A stretch of DNA of 64,000 nt from positions 94,002-158,001 of the forward strand of contig NZ_JBINJW010000003.1 in the NCBI RefSeq assembly GCF_043951855.1. Direction: 5' to 3'. Of this stretch, positions 24,236 to 32,220 are shown piece after piece; position 1 is the stretch's first letter, and each line of letters starts with the position of its first letter. Position numbers and translations under genes: made by a program. A model generated the notes under the pieces. The model was not told the DNA's origin. It saw nothing but the letters and a program-made list of their open reading frames with translations, and made no database searches. Origin of the DNA: Proteiniclasticum sp043951855. Its GTDB lineage: Bacteria > Bacillota > Clostridia > Clostridiales > Clostridiaceae.

Positions 24236-24691
24236 CTAAAGAGAGATTTCTGCGAATTTTACAAATGCCCCGGTAGCCTCATAATTGATGGACAGATCCT
24301 TCACTTTTTCCGGCGTGGTGATGATGATCGGTGTCGTGATTTTCGCATCCAGTTCCACGTAATCCCGGTCCATATAAAGAAGCTTATCTCCTACCGTTAC
24401 CTGATCACCCACTTTGACATAGGTTGCAAAACCTCTGCCCTCAAGCTTCGCCGTATCAAGACCTGCATGAAGGAGGATGGTCAGCTTTTCTTTCGTGCTG
24501 ATGGCGACGGCATTGAGGTTGTCGGAAACAAGAACCACTTCACCAGATACGGGTGCAAAGAAGATATCTCCGTCTGGAATGATGCATACACCCATGCCAC
24601 CTAACAGATCATCTTTCAGGTAGTGGTTTGCCTCCTCCAGAGGGATGATTTCTCCAGCCACAGGCATGTAGAGTTCACATTTCATTTTCAT
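24236..24691 (-). CDS. PTS EIIA-Glc-family protein lacking the first catalytic His
   Basis: 151 residues, single-domain EIIA of the glucose type (APVSGEVV near 46-53, HAGLDTAKLEGRGF near 75-88). His75 here matches the phosphorylated His90 of E. coli EIIA-Glc. The partner His (E. coli His75, in the NHAFSI or KHAVGI context) is replaced by Asn60 in LNAVAIS, with identical spacing of 15 residues to the active His. It can probably still accept phosphate from HPr but pass it on poorly. No EIIBC gene is nearby. It lies 11 bp after the aminotransferase gene, in the same operon. Confidence 0.88.
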   Translation of the reverse strand: MKMKCELYMPVAGEIIPLEEANHYLKDDLLGGMGVCIIPDGDIFFAPVSGEVVLVSDNLNAVAISTKEKLTILLHAGLDTAKLEGRGFATYVKVGDQVTVGDKLLYMDRDYVELDAKITTPIIITTPEKVKDLSINYEATGAFVKFAEISL

Positions 24692-24702
24692 TTTCTTCCC
24701 TC

Positions 24703-25896
24703 CTATGAAAGTTGAGACAGAAATTCTTCGATACGATCAAATCCCTTTCCGATGGATTCCTTGCTGATGGCATAGGATAGTCTCACAAACCCTTCCAGTC
24801 CGAATCCGGAGCCTGGAACCAGCGCCACCTGATGGTCGCTGAGAAGACTGTCTGCAAAGTCCAGAGAGTTTTCTATGACTTTTCCTTTATAGCTTTTGCC
24901 CAGGTAGTTTCTGATATCCACCATGAGATAGAATGCACCTTTGGGATAGATGTACTTCAGTCCCTCCACCTTTTCGGCGCGCTCAATCATATAATCTCTT
25001 CTGCTTTTGAACTCCTTGTTCATCTCCGGAATGAAGCTCTGATCGCCGCTCAGTGCTTCCACTGCCGCATACTGGACAAAGGATGTGGAGTTTGAGGTCG
25101 TATGACTCTGGATATTGGACATGATCTTTATGAGATCCTTTGGTCCTGCGGCATAACCGAGTCTCCATCCTGTCATGGCATAAGCTTTGGACAGCGCGTT
25201 GATCACAAGTGTTCTGCTGTAGGTCTCTTCACTGAGCCCAGCGATGGAATAATGCTTCTCCTCTCCATAGATGAGCGGCTCATAGATTTCGTCGGAGATG
25301 ATGAAGATGTCATTGTCTCTGCAGAAATCCGCAATGGACTGCAGCTCTTCCTTCGAGTAGATGGTCCCGGTAGGGTTGTTCGGACTGTTCAGAATGATCA
25401 CCTTCGTTCTGGGTGTCAATGCAGCCTGAAGGTTTTCTCGTGTGTACTTATAGTCGTCTTCTTCCTTGGTGTCCACAATGACTGGAATACCGTCTGCCAG
25501 ATGGACAAGGTCAGGATAGCTTACCCAGTATGGTTTAGCGATGAGCACTTCATCTCCGGGATTAAGGAGTGCGCTTAGCCCGTTTGCAAGGCACTGCTTG
25601 CCTCCAGTGGAAATGATCACCTGCTCTCTTGTGTAGTTCAGTCCGTTGTCACGGCTGAATTTGGCGATGACGGCATCCTTCAGCTCCACAAGACCTGATG
25701 CTGGAAGATATTTTGTTTTTCCTTCGTCCAGAGCGTTCTTGCAGGCTGCTATGATGTTTGGTGGTGTGTTGAAGTCCGGTTCGCCGGCACCAAAGCCGAT
25801 GATGTCTTTCCCCTCTGCCTTCATTTGCTTCGCCTTTGCTGTGATGGCCAGTGTGATGGATGGTGCAAGTTTCCCTGCTTTTTCTGAAAAGTTCAT
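24703..25896 (-). CDS. Pyridoxal-phosphate aminotransferase, aspartate aminotransferase type
   Basis: 397 residues, class I fold. NSPNNPTG near 175-182, SDEIYEPLIYG near 205-215 and NALSKAYAMTGWRLGY near 233-248 (Schiff-base Lys) are the expected motifs, with FVRLSYA near the end carrying the carboxylate-binding Arg. Likely transfers amino groups between aspartate (or aromatic/alanine-type amino acids) and 2-oxoglutarate. It is 22 bp downstream of the PHP gene and 11 bp upstream of the EIIA gene. Confidence 0.93.
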   Translation of the reverse strand: MNFSEKAGKLAPSITLAITAKAKQMKAEGKDIIGFGAGEPDFNTPPNIIAACKNALDEGKTKYLPASGLVELKDAVIAKFSRDNGLNYTREQVIISTGGKQCLANGLSALLNPGDEVLIAKPYWVSYPDLVHLADGIPVIVDTKEEDDYKYTRENLQAALTPRTKVIILNSPNNPTGTIYSKEELQSIADFCRDNDIFIISDEIYEPLIYGEEKHYSIAGLSEETYSRTLVINALSKAYAMTGWRLGYAAGPKDLIKIMSNIQSHTTSNSTSFVQYAAVEALSGDQSFIPEMNKEFKSRRDYMIERAEKVEGLKYIYPKGAFYLMVDIRNYLGKSYKGKVIENSLDFADSLLSDHQVALVPGSGFGLEGFVRLSYAISKESIGKGFDRIEEFLSQLS

Positions 25897-25918
25897 GTTT
25901 TCCCCCTTGAATTGTCCT

Positions 25919-26758
25919 TTATTTTGATTTTCTGAGATTGCGGTTATAACTGATGAGTTTCATCATCAGATGGTCATTGAGCCCATAACGCCCAAGCCGG
26001 TCATTGAATGAATTCTTTTTAAGGTCCAGTTGACCATGGAAATCACTTCCACCTGAAATTACCATTCTGTGCTTTTTAGCCAGAGCATAGAATCTGTTGG
26101 TCAGCTCCTTCTTGTGAGAAGGATGATAGACTTCCAGTCCCAGCAGTCCATGGACCTTCAATTCCGTAAGCAGTGCTTCGAAATGAAGGTTATAGAGCTT
26201 TTCGCCGGGATGAGCAAGTACCGGTATCCCTCCTGCTTCACGTAGTGCTTTCAGCGCCTCGCGTGTATCGATCTTATATCTTTTCTCATAGGCGATCTTA
26301 TCCACGTCCAGATAGACATTGAAGGCTTCCTTGATGTTCTTCACATACCCATGTTCGATAAGAAGCTTCGCGATATGAGCTCTTCCGTAGGAATCCTTCG
26401 GTGGAGCTTCATCAGGCAGATGAATATCCAGTTCTTCGAGGTTCTTCAGGATTTTATGATACCTTTCGATCCGGTCGGTCTTAAAGCGGTCCAGAAGCGC
26501 CAGGAGCGGTTTGTTGAAAGGATCGTGGAAATAAGACAGTATGTGAAGTTCCAGACCTTTGTAGTAGGTGGATACTTCCACACCGGTAATCACCGTAAGA
26601 TCCTTGTAATCCGTCTGAAGGTTCTCATAAGCGCCCATGGTGTCATGGTCGGTTATGGAAATGTAGCGGATTCCTTTCTCCCTCGCCATTTCAATAATTT
26701 CATCAGGTGTAAATGCCCCATCCGAGTAAGTCGTATGGATGTGCAGATCACTCAGCAT
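25919..26758 (-). CDS. PHP-domain phosphoesterase (RNase AM / nucleoside bisphosphatase type)
   Basis: 279 residues. Metal-binding motifs HIHTTYSDG near 6-14, TDHDT near 37-41, HPGEKLYNL near 192, and SGGSDFHG near 246-253 are complete. This group (YciV-like) dephosphorylates 3',5'-nucleoside bisphosphates or trims RNA 5' ends. It is the first gene of the operon with the aminotransferase and EIIA genes. A second PHP protein from a different branch is encoded at 28046. Confidence 0.88.
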   Translation of the reverse strand: MLSDLHIHTTYSDGAFTPDEIIEMAREKGIRYISITDHDTMGAYENLQTDYKDLTVITGVEVSTYYKGLELHILSYFHDPFNKPLLALLDRFKTDRIERYHKILKNLEELDIHLPDEAPPKDSYGRAHIAKLLIEHGYVKNIKEAFNVYLDVDKIAYEKRYKIDTREALKALREAGGIPVLAHPGEKLYNLHFEALLTELKVHGLLGLEVYHPSHKKELTNRFYALAKKHRMVISGGSDFHGQLDLKKNSFNDRLGRYGLNDHLMMKLISYNRNLRKSK

Positions 26759-27059
26759 TACATCACCTCTTTCTATATATTAAATTTAACATATTCTGGA
26801 TGAAATGTAATCTGATTCTCCGAAATTAAGAGGGATTCACATCCTGACAGAGGAATGCGCCTTTCACTGAAAGTATCATATCGATTTCAGGCGTAAGCGG
26901 AGAAAATGTGAATAACAATGCGGATGCATTCTGTTTCCGGTTTCAGCAGTGAAGAGGAAAGGAAAAAACAGTAAAATTGTAGAGCTATCCTGCAAAATAG
27001 TGTCATAATCTCCGCTGAGGAATATTTTATAATGAAGTTGGAAGCAAAGGAGTGAGTTC
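26759..27059. other. Divergent intergenic region between the PHP operon and eutS
   Basis: About 300 bp separating two divergent units. A TATAAT at 27028-27033 could be the eutS -10 box, but there is no good -35. An open frame on minus (26876-27061) has no start signal and is not called. I see no EutV-type antiterminator hairpin pair and no cobalamin riboswitch. Confidence 0.4.
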
Positions 27060-27422
27060 ATGGAAGAGAAAAATCAGAAAATGAGAATCATTCAGGAAAC
27101 GGTACCTGGAAAGCAGATCACCCTGGCCCATCTCATCGCCAATCCGGATCAGATCATCTACAAGAAGCTCGGACTGAATCCTCATGTGGATTATCAGAAA
27201 TCGTCCATCGGCATCATCACCATGACTCCCAGTGAAACAGCCATCATTGCAGGAGACCTGGCTGTCAAGACAGCAAACATTGATCTGGGGTTTGTGGACC
27301 GTTTCAGTGGAACACTGATCATCACCGGTAAAATTTCAGAAGTGGAATCCGCCATGAGAGCCATAACGAACTATGCTAGAAATGCTCTAGGGTTCACCAT
27401 CTGTGACGTGACAAGGACATAG
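27060..27422 (+). CDS. eutS: Bacterial microcompartment shell protein EutS (BMC domain)
   Basis: 120 residues. IIQETVPGKQITLAHLIANP near 10-29, TMTPSETAIIAGDLA near 60-74, GFVDRFSGTLIITG near 82-95 and the C-terminal LGFTICDVTRT match EutS/PduU shell subunits with the circularly permuted BMC fold. It forms hexameric tiles of ethanolamine-type microcompartments. AAAGGAG precedes the ATG. Only eutP follows before a terminator; no other shell, ethanolamine ammonia-lyase or aldehyde dehydrogenase gene is in the window. Confidence 0.94.
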   Translation: MEEKNQKMRIIQETVPGKQITLAHLIANPDQIIYKKLGLNPHVDYQKSSIGIITMTPSETAIIAGDLAVKTANIDLGFVDRFSGTLIITGKISEVESAMRAITNYARNALGFTICDVTRT

Positions 27423-27426
27423 CGCA

Positions 27427-27870
27427 ATGAAAAGAATGCTACTGGTCGGTCGGAGTGAATCCGGCAAAACCACACTGACCCAGGCCCTGAAAGGAAAGAA
27501 AGTAACGTACCATAAAACGCAGTATATCAATTATCATGATGTGATCATAGACACACCTGGTGAATATGCGGAGAACAAAAATCTGTCCCAGGCGCTTGCG
27601 CTGTACTCCTATGAGGCGGATGTCATCGGACTTCTCATCAGTGCCACGGAAACCTATTCCCTTTTTCCGCCCAATGTTGCACCCTGTGTGAACAGAGAAG
27701 TCATCGGCATCGTCACGAAAATCGACCTGGAAGATGCCGATCCGGATCAGGCTGAAAAATGGCTGAGATTGACCGGCTGTCATAAGGTGTTTCATGTAAG
27801 CGCCGCCACAGGAGATGGGATCAGCAATCTTCTCACTTATCTTCTGGAATCTCCAATGGTAATGCCTTGA
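27427..27870 (+). CDS. eutP: EutP/PduV-family GTPase
   Basis: 147 residues. P-loop VGRSESGKTT near 6-15, G3-type DTPGEYAENK near 38-47 and TKIDL near 98-102 show a small Ras-like GTPase of the EutP/PduV family, associated with microcompartments and, in some reports, acetate kinase activity. It is 4 bp after eutS. The pair forms a complete two-gene transcription unit closed by a terminator, which is unusual since eutSP normally heads a long operon. Confidence 0.93.
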   Translation: MKRMLLVGRSESGKTTLTQALKGKKVTYHKTQYINYHDVIIDTPGEYAENKNLSQALALYSYEADVIGLLISATETYSLFPPNVAPCVNREVIGIVTKIDLEDADPDQAEKWLRLTGCHKVFHVSAATGDGISNLLTYLLESPMVMP

Positions 27871-27897
27871 GTTAGAGAGAAGGAATCTATATAGTAT

Positions 27898-27935
27898 GAC
27901 CTGAAACGTTTCTCTATGGGCGTTTCAGGTCTTTT
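27898..27935 (+). terminator. Terminator of the eutS-eutP unit
   Basis: 11-bp stem GACCTGAAACG / CGTTTCAGGTC with a 12-base loop, followed by TTTT, 27 bp after the eutP stop. Confidence 0.9.
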
Positions 27936-27988
27936 CATTCGCGGATACGAAAGAATGCTTGGTGGTGGTCTCGAGAATTCCAGAGATG

Positions 27989-28018
27989 AAAAAGAACAGG
28001 CCGCCTGGTACCTGTTCT
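27989..28018 (-). terminator. Terminator of the MFS/PHP unit
   Basis: 8-bp stem AGAACAGG / CCTGTTCT with a 10-base loop; TTTT follows on the minus strand, 27 bp after the PHP stop. Confidence 0.8.
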
Positions 28019-28045
28019 CTGCTGCTTCAGATTCTCTATTGTTTC

Positions 28046-28927
28046 TTACTCCAGGTGACTGGTAAGTCCCTGAAGAATTTCCTCTTCCTGATCTCTGCTC
28101 CCATGGCCGCCAAGTGCGATGGCAGGCTTGGTCTTGCCGTGAAAGTCGCTTCCGGCAGTGAAGAACAGTCCTCTTCTTCGGACTTCCTTCAGGTAATGGG
28201 CTGTTGTGTTCTCGTCATGGTAGCTGCTGTAGACTTCGATGCCTGGAATGCCTTGAGAAAGGATTCCGTCAAGGAGCGCAGCATCAAGCCCGATGTTCTG
28301 TCCCAGATGAGCCAGTACGGGTACTCCTCCTGTATCCATAATCAGGGCGATGGCCTCCACTAGAGTCATATAGATGATGGGCACATAGGCCGGTTTTCCC
28401 TTGGCGCAGAGATCCCAGTAGAAATTCACATAAGGATTGTCGCTTCTTTCTCCCCCTTCAAAATAGGGAATCATGAGCGGATGATTTCTGTTCTCCGGCA
28501 GTTCCATGGCCGCTTCGGCCAGGATCTCCCCTGTTACGATTCCGCCTCCGGAAAGTTCCCGGATCCGTTCTCTGCTGAAGATGATGCCCAGTTTTTCTAG
28601 AAGAGCCAGCCGCTGATCCGCGGAAGCCCTTTCCTGTCTTTCCAGATCCTCTTCATAGGCATCATACCGTGGATCTTCATGGATGCCATACCCGAGCACA
28701 TGGAGGTTCACCTCATCATAGGTGCAGTCCAGCTCGATGGCAGGAATCACATGAATGCCGTACCCTTTTGCGATGCGGATGGCTTCAGGAATCCCCTTGA
28801 TACTGTTGTGGTCGGATAGAGCCACCACTTTCAGGTTTTTCCGATGACACATTTCCATGAGCCTCCTGGGACTGAATTCCCCATCGGCACTGTAATTCGA
28901 GTGCATATGCAGATCGATGTAACTCAT
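28046..28927 (-). CDS. PHP-domain phosphoesterase, second copy
   Basis: 293 residues from the ATG at 28927 (AAGGTG just upstream); a GTG three codons earlier lies inside that site. Metal motifs HMHSNYSADG near 6-15, SDHNS near 38-42, LAHLGQN near 205 and AGSDFHGK near 255-262 are complete. It differs from the other PHP protein at 25919 by an insertion near 140-165 and shares only the fold-level motifs. The product could act on nucleotides or sugar phosphates. It lies 47 bp downstream of an MFS transporter gene. Confidence 0.85.
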   Translation of the reverse strand: MSYIDLHMHSNYSADGEFSPRRLMEMCHRKNLKVVALSDHNSIKGIPEAIRIAKGYGIHVIPAIELDCTYDEVNLHVLGYGIHEDPRYDAYEEDLERQERASADQRLALLEKLGIIFSRERIRELSGGGIVTGEILAEAAMELPENRNHPLMIPYFEGGERSDNPYVNFYWDLCAKGKPAYVPIIYMTLVEAIALIMDTGGVPVLAHLGQNIGLDAALLDGILSQGIPGIEVYSSYHDENTTAHYLKEVRRRGLFFTAGSDFHGKTKPAIALGGHGSRDQEEEILQGLTSHLE

Positions 28928-28974
28928 TAGGATCACCTTCGTGAAGGACGATGTTCCTTCACCCTTTCCTCCTG

Positions 28975-30177
28975 TCAGGAGACGATTTTTTCATGCTGCT
29001 GGAGTAGCGTGTTCCGTTTCTTCATCATGGCATTGATCTTTTCTGTAGAGAAAAGAAGCAGCGCCAGAAGGATCAGAAGATAGGGTGTGAAAAGCCACAG
29101 GTACCCTCTGCCTGCAAGAAAACCGAACAGTGCCGGCATAAAGGTGCTGCCCATGTACGCAAAGGCCATCTGAGCACCGATGATGGTCTGTGCATGAGCT
29201 TTTCCGAAGCGTGCAGGTGTCTCGTGAATCATCCCCGGGAAGACCGGTGCGCATCCGAAACCTACAAGCAGAAAGCCTGGGAACAGCAGGAATGAGACGC
29301 CGGAGAGGATCAGAAGAATGCCCAGGAGAATCGATAGGATGCCACCGCGTATGATGGACCGGAAAGAAAACTTCATGGTGACGAATCCGGTGAGAAATCG
29401 TCCCATTGTGATGCCTCCGAAGTAGAGAGAGGTATATCTTGCTGCCGTTTCAGCGCTGAACCCACTATAGTTCACAAGATAACTGGAGCCCCAAAGGCCC
29501 ATGGTCATTTCCACGGCGCAGTAGGCGAAGAAGCTTAGAATGGCATACCGGACCCCTTTCATCCTGTATATGTTCCCGCCTGCCTGGGGTGGTTCCGGAT
29601 CTTCTTCCCTCTCGGAGATGTTTTTCAGGTCGAAGCGTTTCCATAAGGGAAGCGTCACGAAAAGAAGAACAACAATACCGATCTGGATGGCTGATATCAC
29701 CCGGTACCCGGATCTCCATCCACTGCTTGACAGAAGAAAAAAGGATAGGATCATAGGTCCTGTGGTCGCGCCTACGCCCCAGAAGCTGTGCAGCCAGCTC
29801 ATGTGTTTCGCCTCATAGTGCAAGGAGACATAGCCGTTTAGCGCTGCATCCACGGATCCTGCACCCAGACCCAGTGGAAGCGTCAGAAGAACAAGCCAGT
29901 AGAAGCCAGGTGCCAGAGAAAAGCCCATGAGGGCAAGGGCAGTCATGAGCACACTTATGAGGGTCACTTTACCTGTACCGAAGCGTCTTGTCACGCGACC
30001 GCTCATGAAGCTGGAAAGGATGGTTCCACCGGTGGTCATGACCGACAGAATGCCTGCGTATTCGATGGGGATGCCAAGGGACTGATGCATCGCAGGCCAG
30101 GATGCTCCAAGAGCGGAGTCTGGAAGCCCAAGACCGATGAAGGCCACGTAGATGACCATAAGGAAAAAAGTCGCCAT
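28975..30177 (-). CDS. Major facilitator superfamily transporter
   Basis: About 400 residues with twelve membrane segments; the start at 30177 (MATFFL) is favoured by the purine-rich GAGAGAAAGA before it, though an earlier ATG is in frame. The loop GRVTRRFGTGKVTL near 60-73 is the MFS motif A, and GLGAGSVDAALNGYVS near 105-120 resembles fucose/glucose-permease-like members. The substrate is unknown. A palindromic TTGTAC-GTACAA site lies 27-44 bp upstream, suggesting repression by a TetR- or MarR-like regulator elsewhere. Confidence 0.87.
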   Translation of the reverse strand: MATFFLMVIYVAFIGLGLPDSALGASWPAMHQSLGIPIEYAGILSVMTTGGTILSSFMSGRVTRRFGTGKVTLISVLMTALALMGFSLAPGFYWLVLLTLPLGLGAGSVDAALNGYVSLHYEAKHMSWLHSFWGVGATTGPMILSFFLLSSSGWRSGYRVISAIQIGIVVLLFVTLPLWKRFDLKNISEREEDPEPPQAGGNIYRMKGVRYAILSFFAYCAVEMTMGLWGSSYLVNYSGFSAETAARYTSLYFGGITMGRFLTGFVTMKFSFRSIIRGGILSILLGILLILSGVSFLLFPGFLLVGFGCAPVFPGMIHETPARFGKAHAQTIIGAQMAFAYMGSTFMPALFGFLAGRGYLWLFTPYLLILLALLLFSTEKINAMMKKRNTLLQQHEKIVS

Positions 30178-30203
30178 ATTCTTTCTCTCTTTCATATAGT
30201 ATT

Positions 30204-30221
30204 GTACATGTACGTACAAAG
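30204..30221. promoter_or_regulatory. Candidate operator upstream of the MFS gene
   Basis: TTGTAC, six bases, GTACAA: an 18-bp interrupted palindrome between the MFS start and the preceding terminator. The form and position fit a dimeric repressor site. Confidence 0.5.
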
Positions 30222-30272
30222 ATTATTTCAATTATAGAAGGTATTTATGGAAGGGTCAAGGAAGCTTAAATG

Positions 30273-30299
30273 AAAAAGAACAAGTCCTAAGACTTGCTC
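30273..30299 (-). terminator. Terminator of the rny gene
   Basis: 9-bp stem GAGCAAGTC / GACTTGTTC (one G-U pair) with a 4-base loop, followed by TTTTT on the minus strand, 49 bp past the stop. Confidence 0.9.
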
Positions 30300-30347
30300 T
30301 TTTCTAACTTTCAAATTCAATTACCGAATCCATTTACAGGTTCCGGA

Positions 30348-31904
30348 TTATTTTGCGTAATCAACAGATCGGGTTTCTCTAATGACATTGATCTTGATCT
30401 GTCCAGGGTATTCCATTTCTTCCTCTATTCTCTTGACCAGGGATCTTGCCATCAGCATTGCGCCCGCATCATCAACCACATCAGGTTTAACAATGATTCT
30501 GATTTCTCTTCCAGCTTGAATTGCATATGACTTCTCAACGCCTTCGTAAGAATTTGCAATTTCTTCCAGTTTCTGGAGTCTCTTAATGTAGTTTTCCAGA
30601 GTTTCACGTCTTGCACCAGGTCTTGCTGCAGAAATTGCGTCTGCCGCCTGTACGAGTACCGCTTCCATGGACATCATCTCCACATCTCCGTGATGGGCTC
30701 CGATGGCATTTACAACGAGTGCCGATTCATGATACTTCTTCGCCAAATCTGCACCAATCAGTGCATGTCCGCCTTCTACTTCGTGATCCACGGCTTTACC
30801 GATGTCATGAAGCAGTCCTGCTCTTTTTGCTAGTGTTACGTCTAGTCCCAGTTCTGTAGCCATGAGGCCTGCCAGGTTGGCGACTTCTATGGAGTGCTTG
30901 AGGACATTCTGTCCGTAGCTTGTTCTGAACTTCAGTCTTCCCAGAAGTTTCAGCAGTTCCGGGTGAATTCCATGGATTCCGATTTCGAATGAAGCCTGTT
31001 CGCCTTCTTCCTTGATCACGTTCTCCACGTCTTTCTTGGATTTCTCCACCATCTCTTCAATTCTTGCAGGATGAATTCTTCCATCTACAATCAGTTTCTC
31101 TAGTGTCAGTTTTGCAACTTCTCTTCGGATAGGATCAAAACTTGATAGGATTACAGCCTCTGGAGTATCATCGATGATGAGATCCACGCCTGTAAGAGTT
31201 TCCAGTGTTCTGATGTTTCTACCTTCTCTTCCGATGATTCTACCCTTCATTTCATCATTTGGCAGGGATACCACATGTACTGTAGTTTCAGATACATGAT
31301 CCGCTGCACATCTCTGTATTGAAGTGGTAATGATTTCTCTCGCCTTCTTGTCCGCCTCTTCCTTTGCTCTGGACTCCATTTCCTTCACCATCAGTGTCAG
31401 GTCTCTCTGTACCTCACCTCTGACTTCGTCCATCAGCACTTTCTTTGCGTCCTCTTGTGTAAGACCGGCGATTTTCTCCAGTTCAGTTCTTCTGGATGCC
31501 AGAAGCTCTTCCGTTTCGTTCTCTTTTACAGTCAGATCGGAAATCTTCTTATTGAGCATTTCCTCTTTCTTTTCCAGCTGTTCCATCTTCTTGTCCAAGG
31601 ATTCTTCTTTCTGAATGGTCCTTCTTTCAAGTCTCTGGACTTCGCTTCTTCTCTCTCTGACTTCCTTTTCGGCTTCAGATTTCAGCTTGAATGCCTCATC
31701 CTTTGCTTCCAGAGAAGCTTCTTTCTTCAGGGCTTCCGCCTCTTTCTTTGAATCCTCAAGGATTCTCCTGCTGTCTTTTTCCGCATCGCCAAGGATTTCC
31801 TTAGCTTTTTTCAATTTACTATTAGATAAATATAAGATTATGGCACCTACCACCAGTAATGTAACAACTCCTGTTACGATAATAGCGATTTGTTCTGTGC
31901 TCAT
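30348..31904 (-). CDS. rny: Ribonuclease Y
   Basis: 518 residues. N-terminal membrane helix (about 7-27), a long charged coiled coil (30-200), a KH domain with IIGREGRNIRTLE near 222-234, and an HD domain with GLLHDIGKA near 364-372 holding the metal-binding His-Asp. It is the membrane-bound endonuclease that starts mRNA decay in Firmicutes. It follows recA on the same strand, as in many Clostridia. Its promoter is nearly consensus. Confidence 0.97.
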   Translation of the reverse strand: MSTEQIAIIVTGVVTLLVVGAIILYLSNSKLKKAKEILGDAEKDSRRILEDSKKEAEALKKEASLEAKDEAFKLKSEAEKEVRERRSEVQRLERRTIQKEESLDKKMEQLEKKEEMLNKKISDLTVKENETEELLASRRTELEKIAGLTQEDAKKVLMDEVRGEVQRDLTLMVKEMESRAKEEADKKAREIITTSIQRCAADHVSETTVHVVSLPNDEMKGRIIGREGRNIRTLETLTGVDLIIDDTPEAVILSSFDPIRREVAKLTLEKLIVDGRIHPARIEEMVEKSKKDVENVIKEEGEQASFEIGIHGIHPELLKLLGRLKFRTSYGQNVLKHSIEVANLAGLMATELGLDVTLAKRAGLLHDIGKAVDHEVEGGHALIGADLAKKYHESALVVNAIGAHHGDVEMMSMEAVLVQAADAISAARPGARRETLENYIKRLQKLEEIANSYEGVEKSYAIQAGREIRIIVKPDVVDDAGAMLMARSLVKRIEEEMEYPGQIKINVIRETRSVDYAK

Positions 31905-32008
31905 ATTTACACCCCCTTGCTTTTTTAGTCATTTTTTATAGCTAAATGTGAAAGCTTGGAAAGTGCATATCATTCTCACTGTGAATTTTGATAAACCAAT
32001 ACAAATTT

Positions 32009-32037
32009 ATTGTATCTTATCCCATTATAAGTGTCAA
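32009..32037 (-). promoter_or_regulatory. Promoter of rny
   Basis: Minus strand TTGACA (32037-32032), 17-bp spacer, TACAAT (32014-32009), about 105 bp upstream of the rny start. Confidence 0.75.
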
Positions 32038-32174
32038 ATAAATCCTTTTGTATTAATCAGTAAAATCACACTTCATGGAACCCTTTCCACGAAGTGCATG
32101 TGAAGCGGATGAAGACAGGCTTTTCAAAGAAGGAAAGCTATCGATTCTGCAGCAGGAACTTCAGGTGATCCGAC

Positions 32175-32215
32175 AAAAAAAACAGTGAGACCGATTCGAT
32201 GAACCGGTCTCACTG
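32175..32215 (-). terminator. Terminator of recA
   Basis: 11-bp stem CAGTGAGACCG / CGGTCTCACTG with an 11-base loop and eight T on the minus strand, 6 bp past the stop. Confidence 0.94.
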
Positions 32216-32220
32216 GAAGA

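Noticed and set aside
26759..27059. Possible EutV-responsive antiterminator or cobalamin riboswitch before eutS
   Set aside because: An AGCAAAGGAG resembles part of the EutV-binding motif but coincides with the ribosome binding site, has no paired copy and no terminator follows; no B12-box was seen.
26876..27061. 61-codon minus-strand frame before eutS
   Set aside because: Overlaps the eutS start and promoter region, no ribosome binding site, no family.
27959..28363. 134-codon + frame opposite the second PHP gene
   Set aside because: Antisense to a conserved gene and starts inside the terminator region.
32075..32188. 37-codon + frame between rny and recA
   Set aside because: Runs into the recA terminator stem, lacks a ribosome binding site, and the frame closes just upstream; likely chance.
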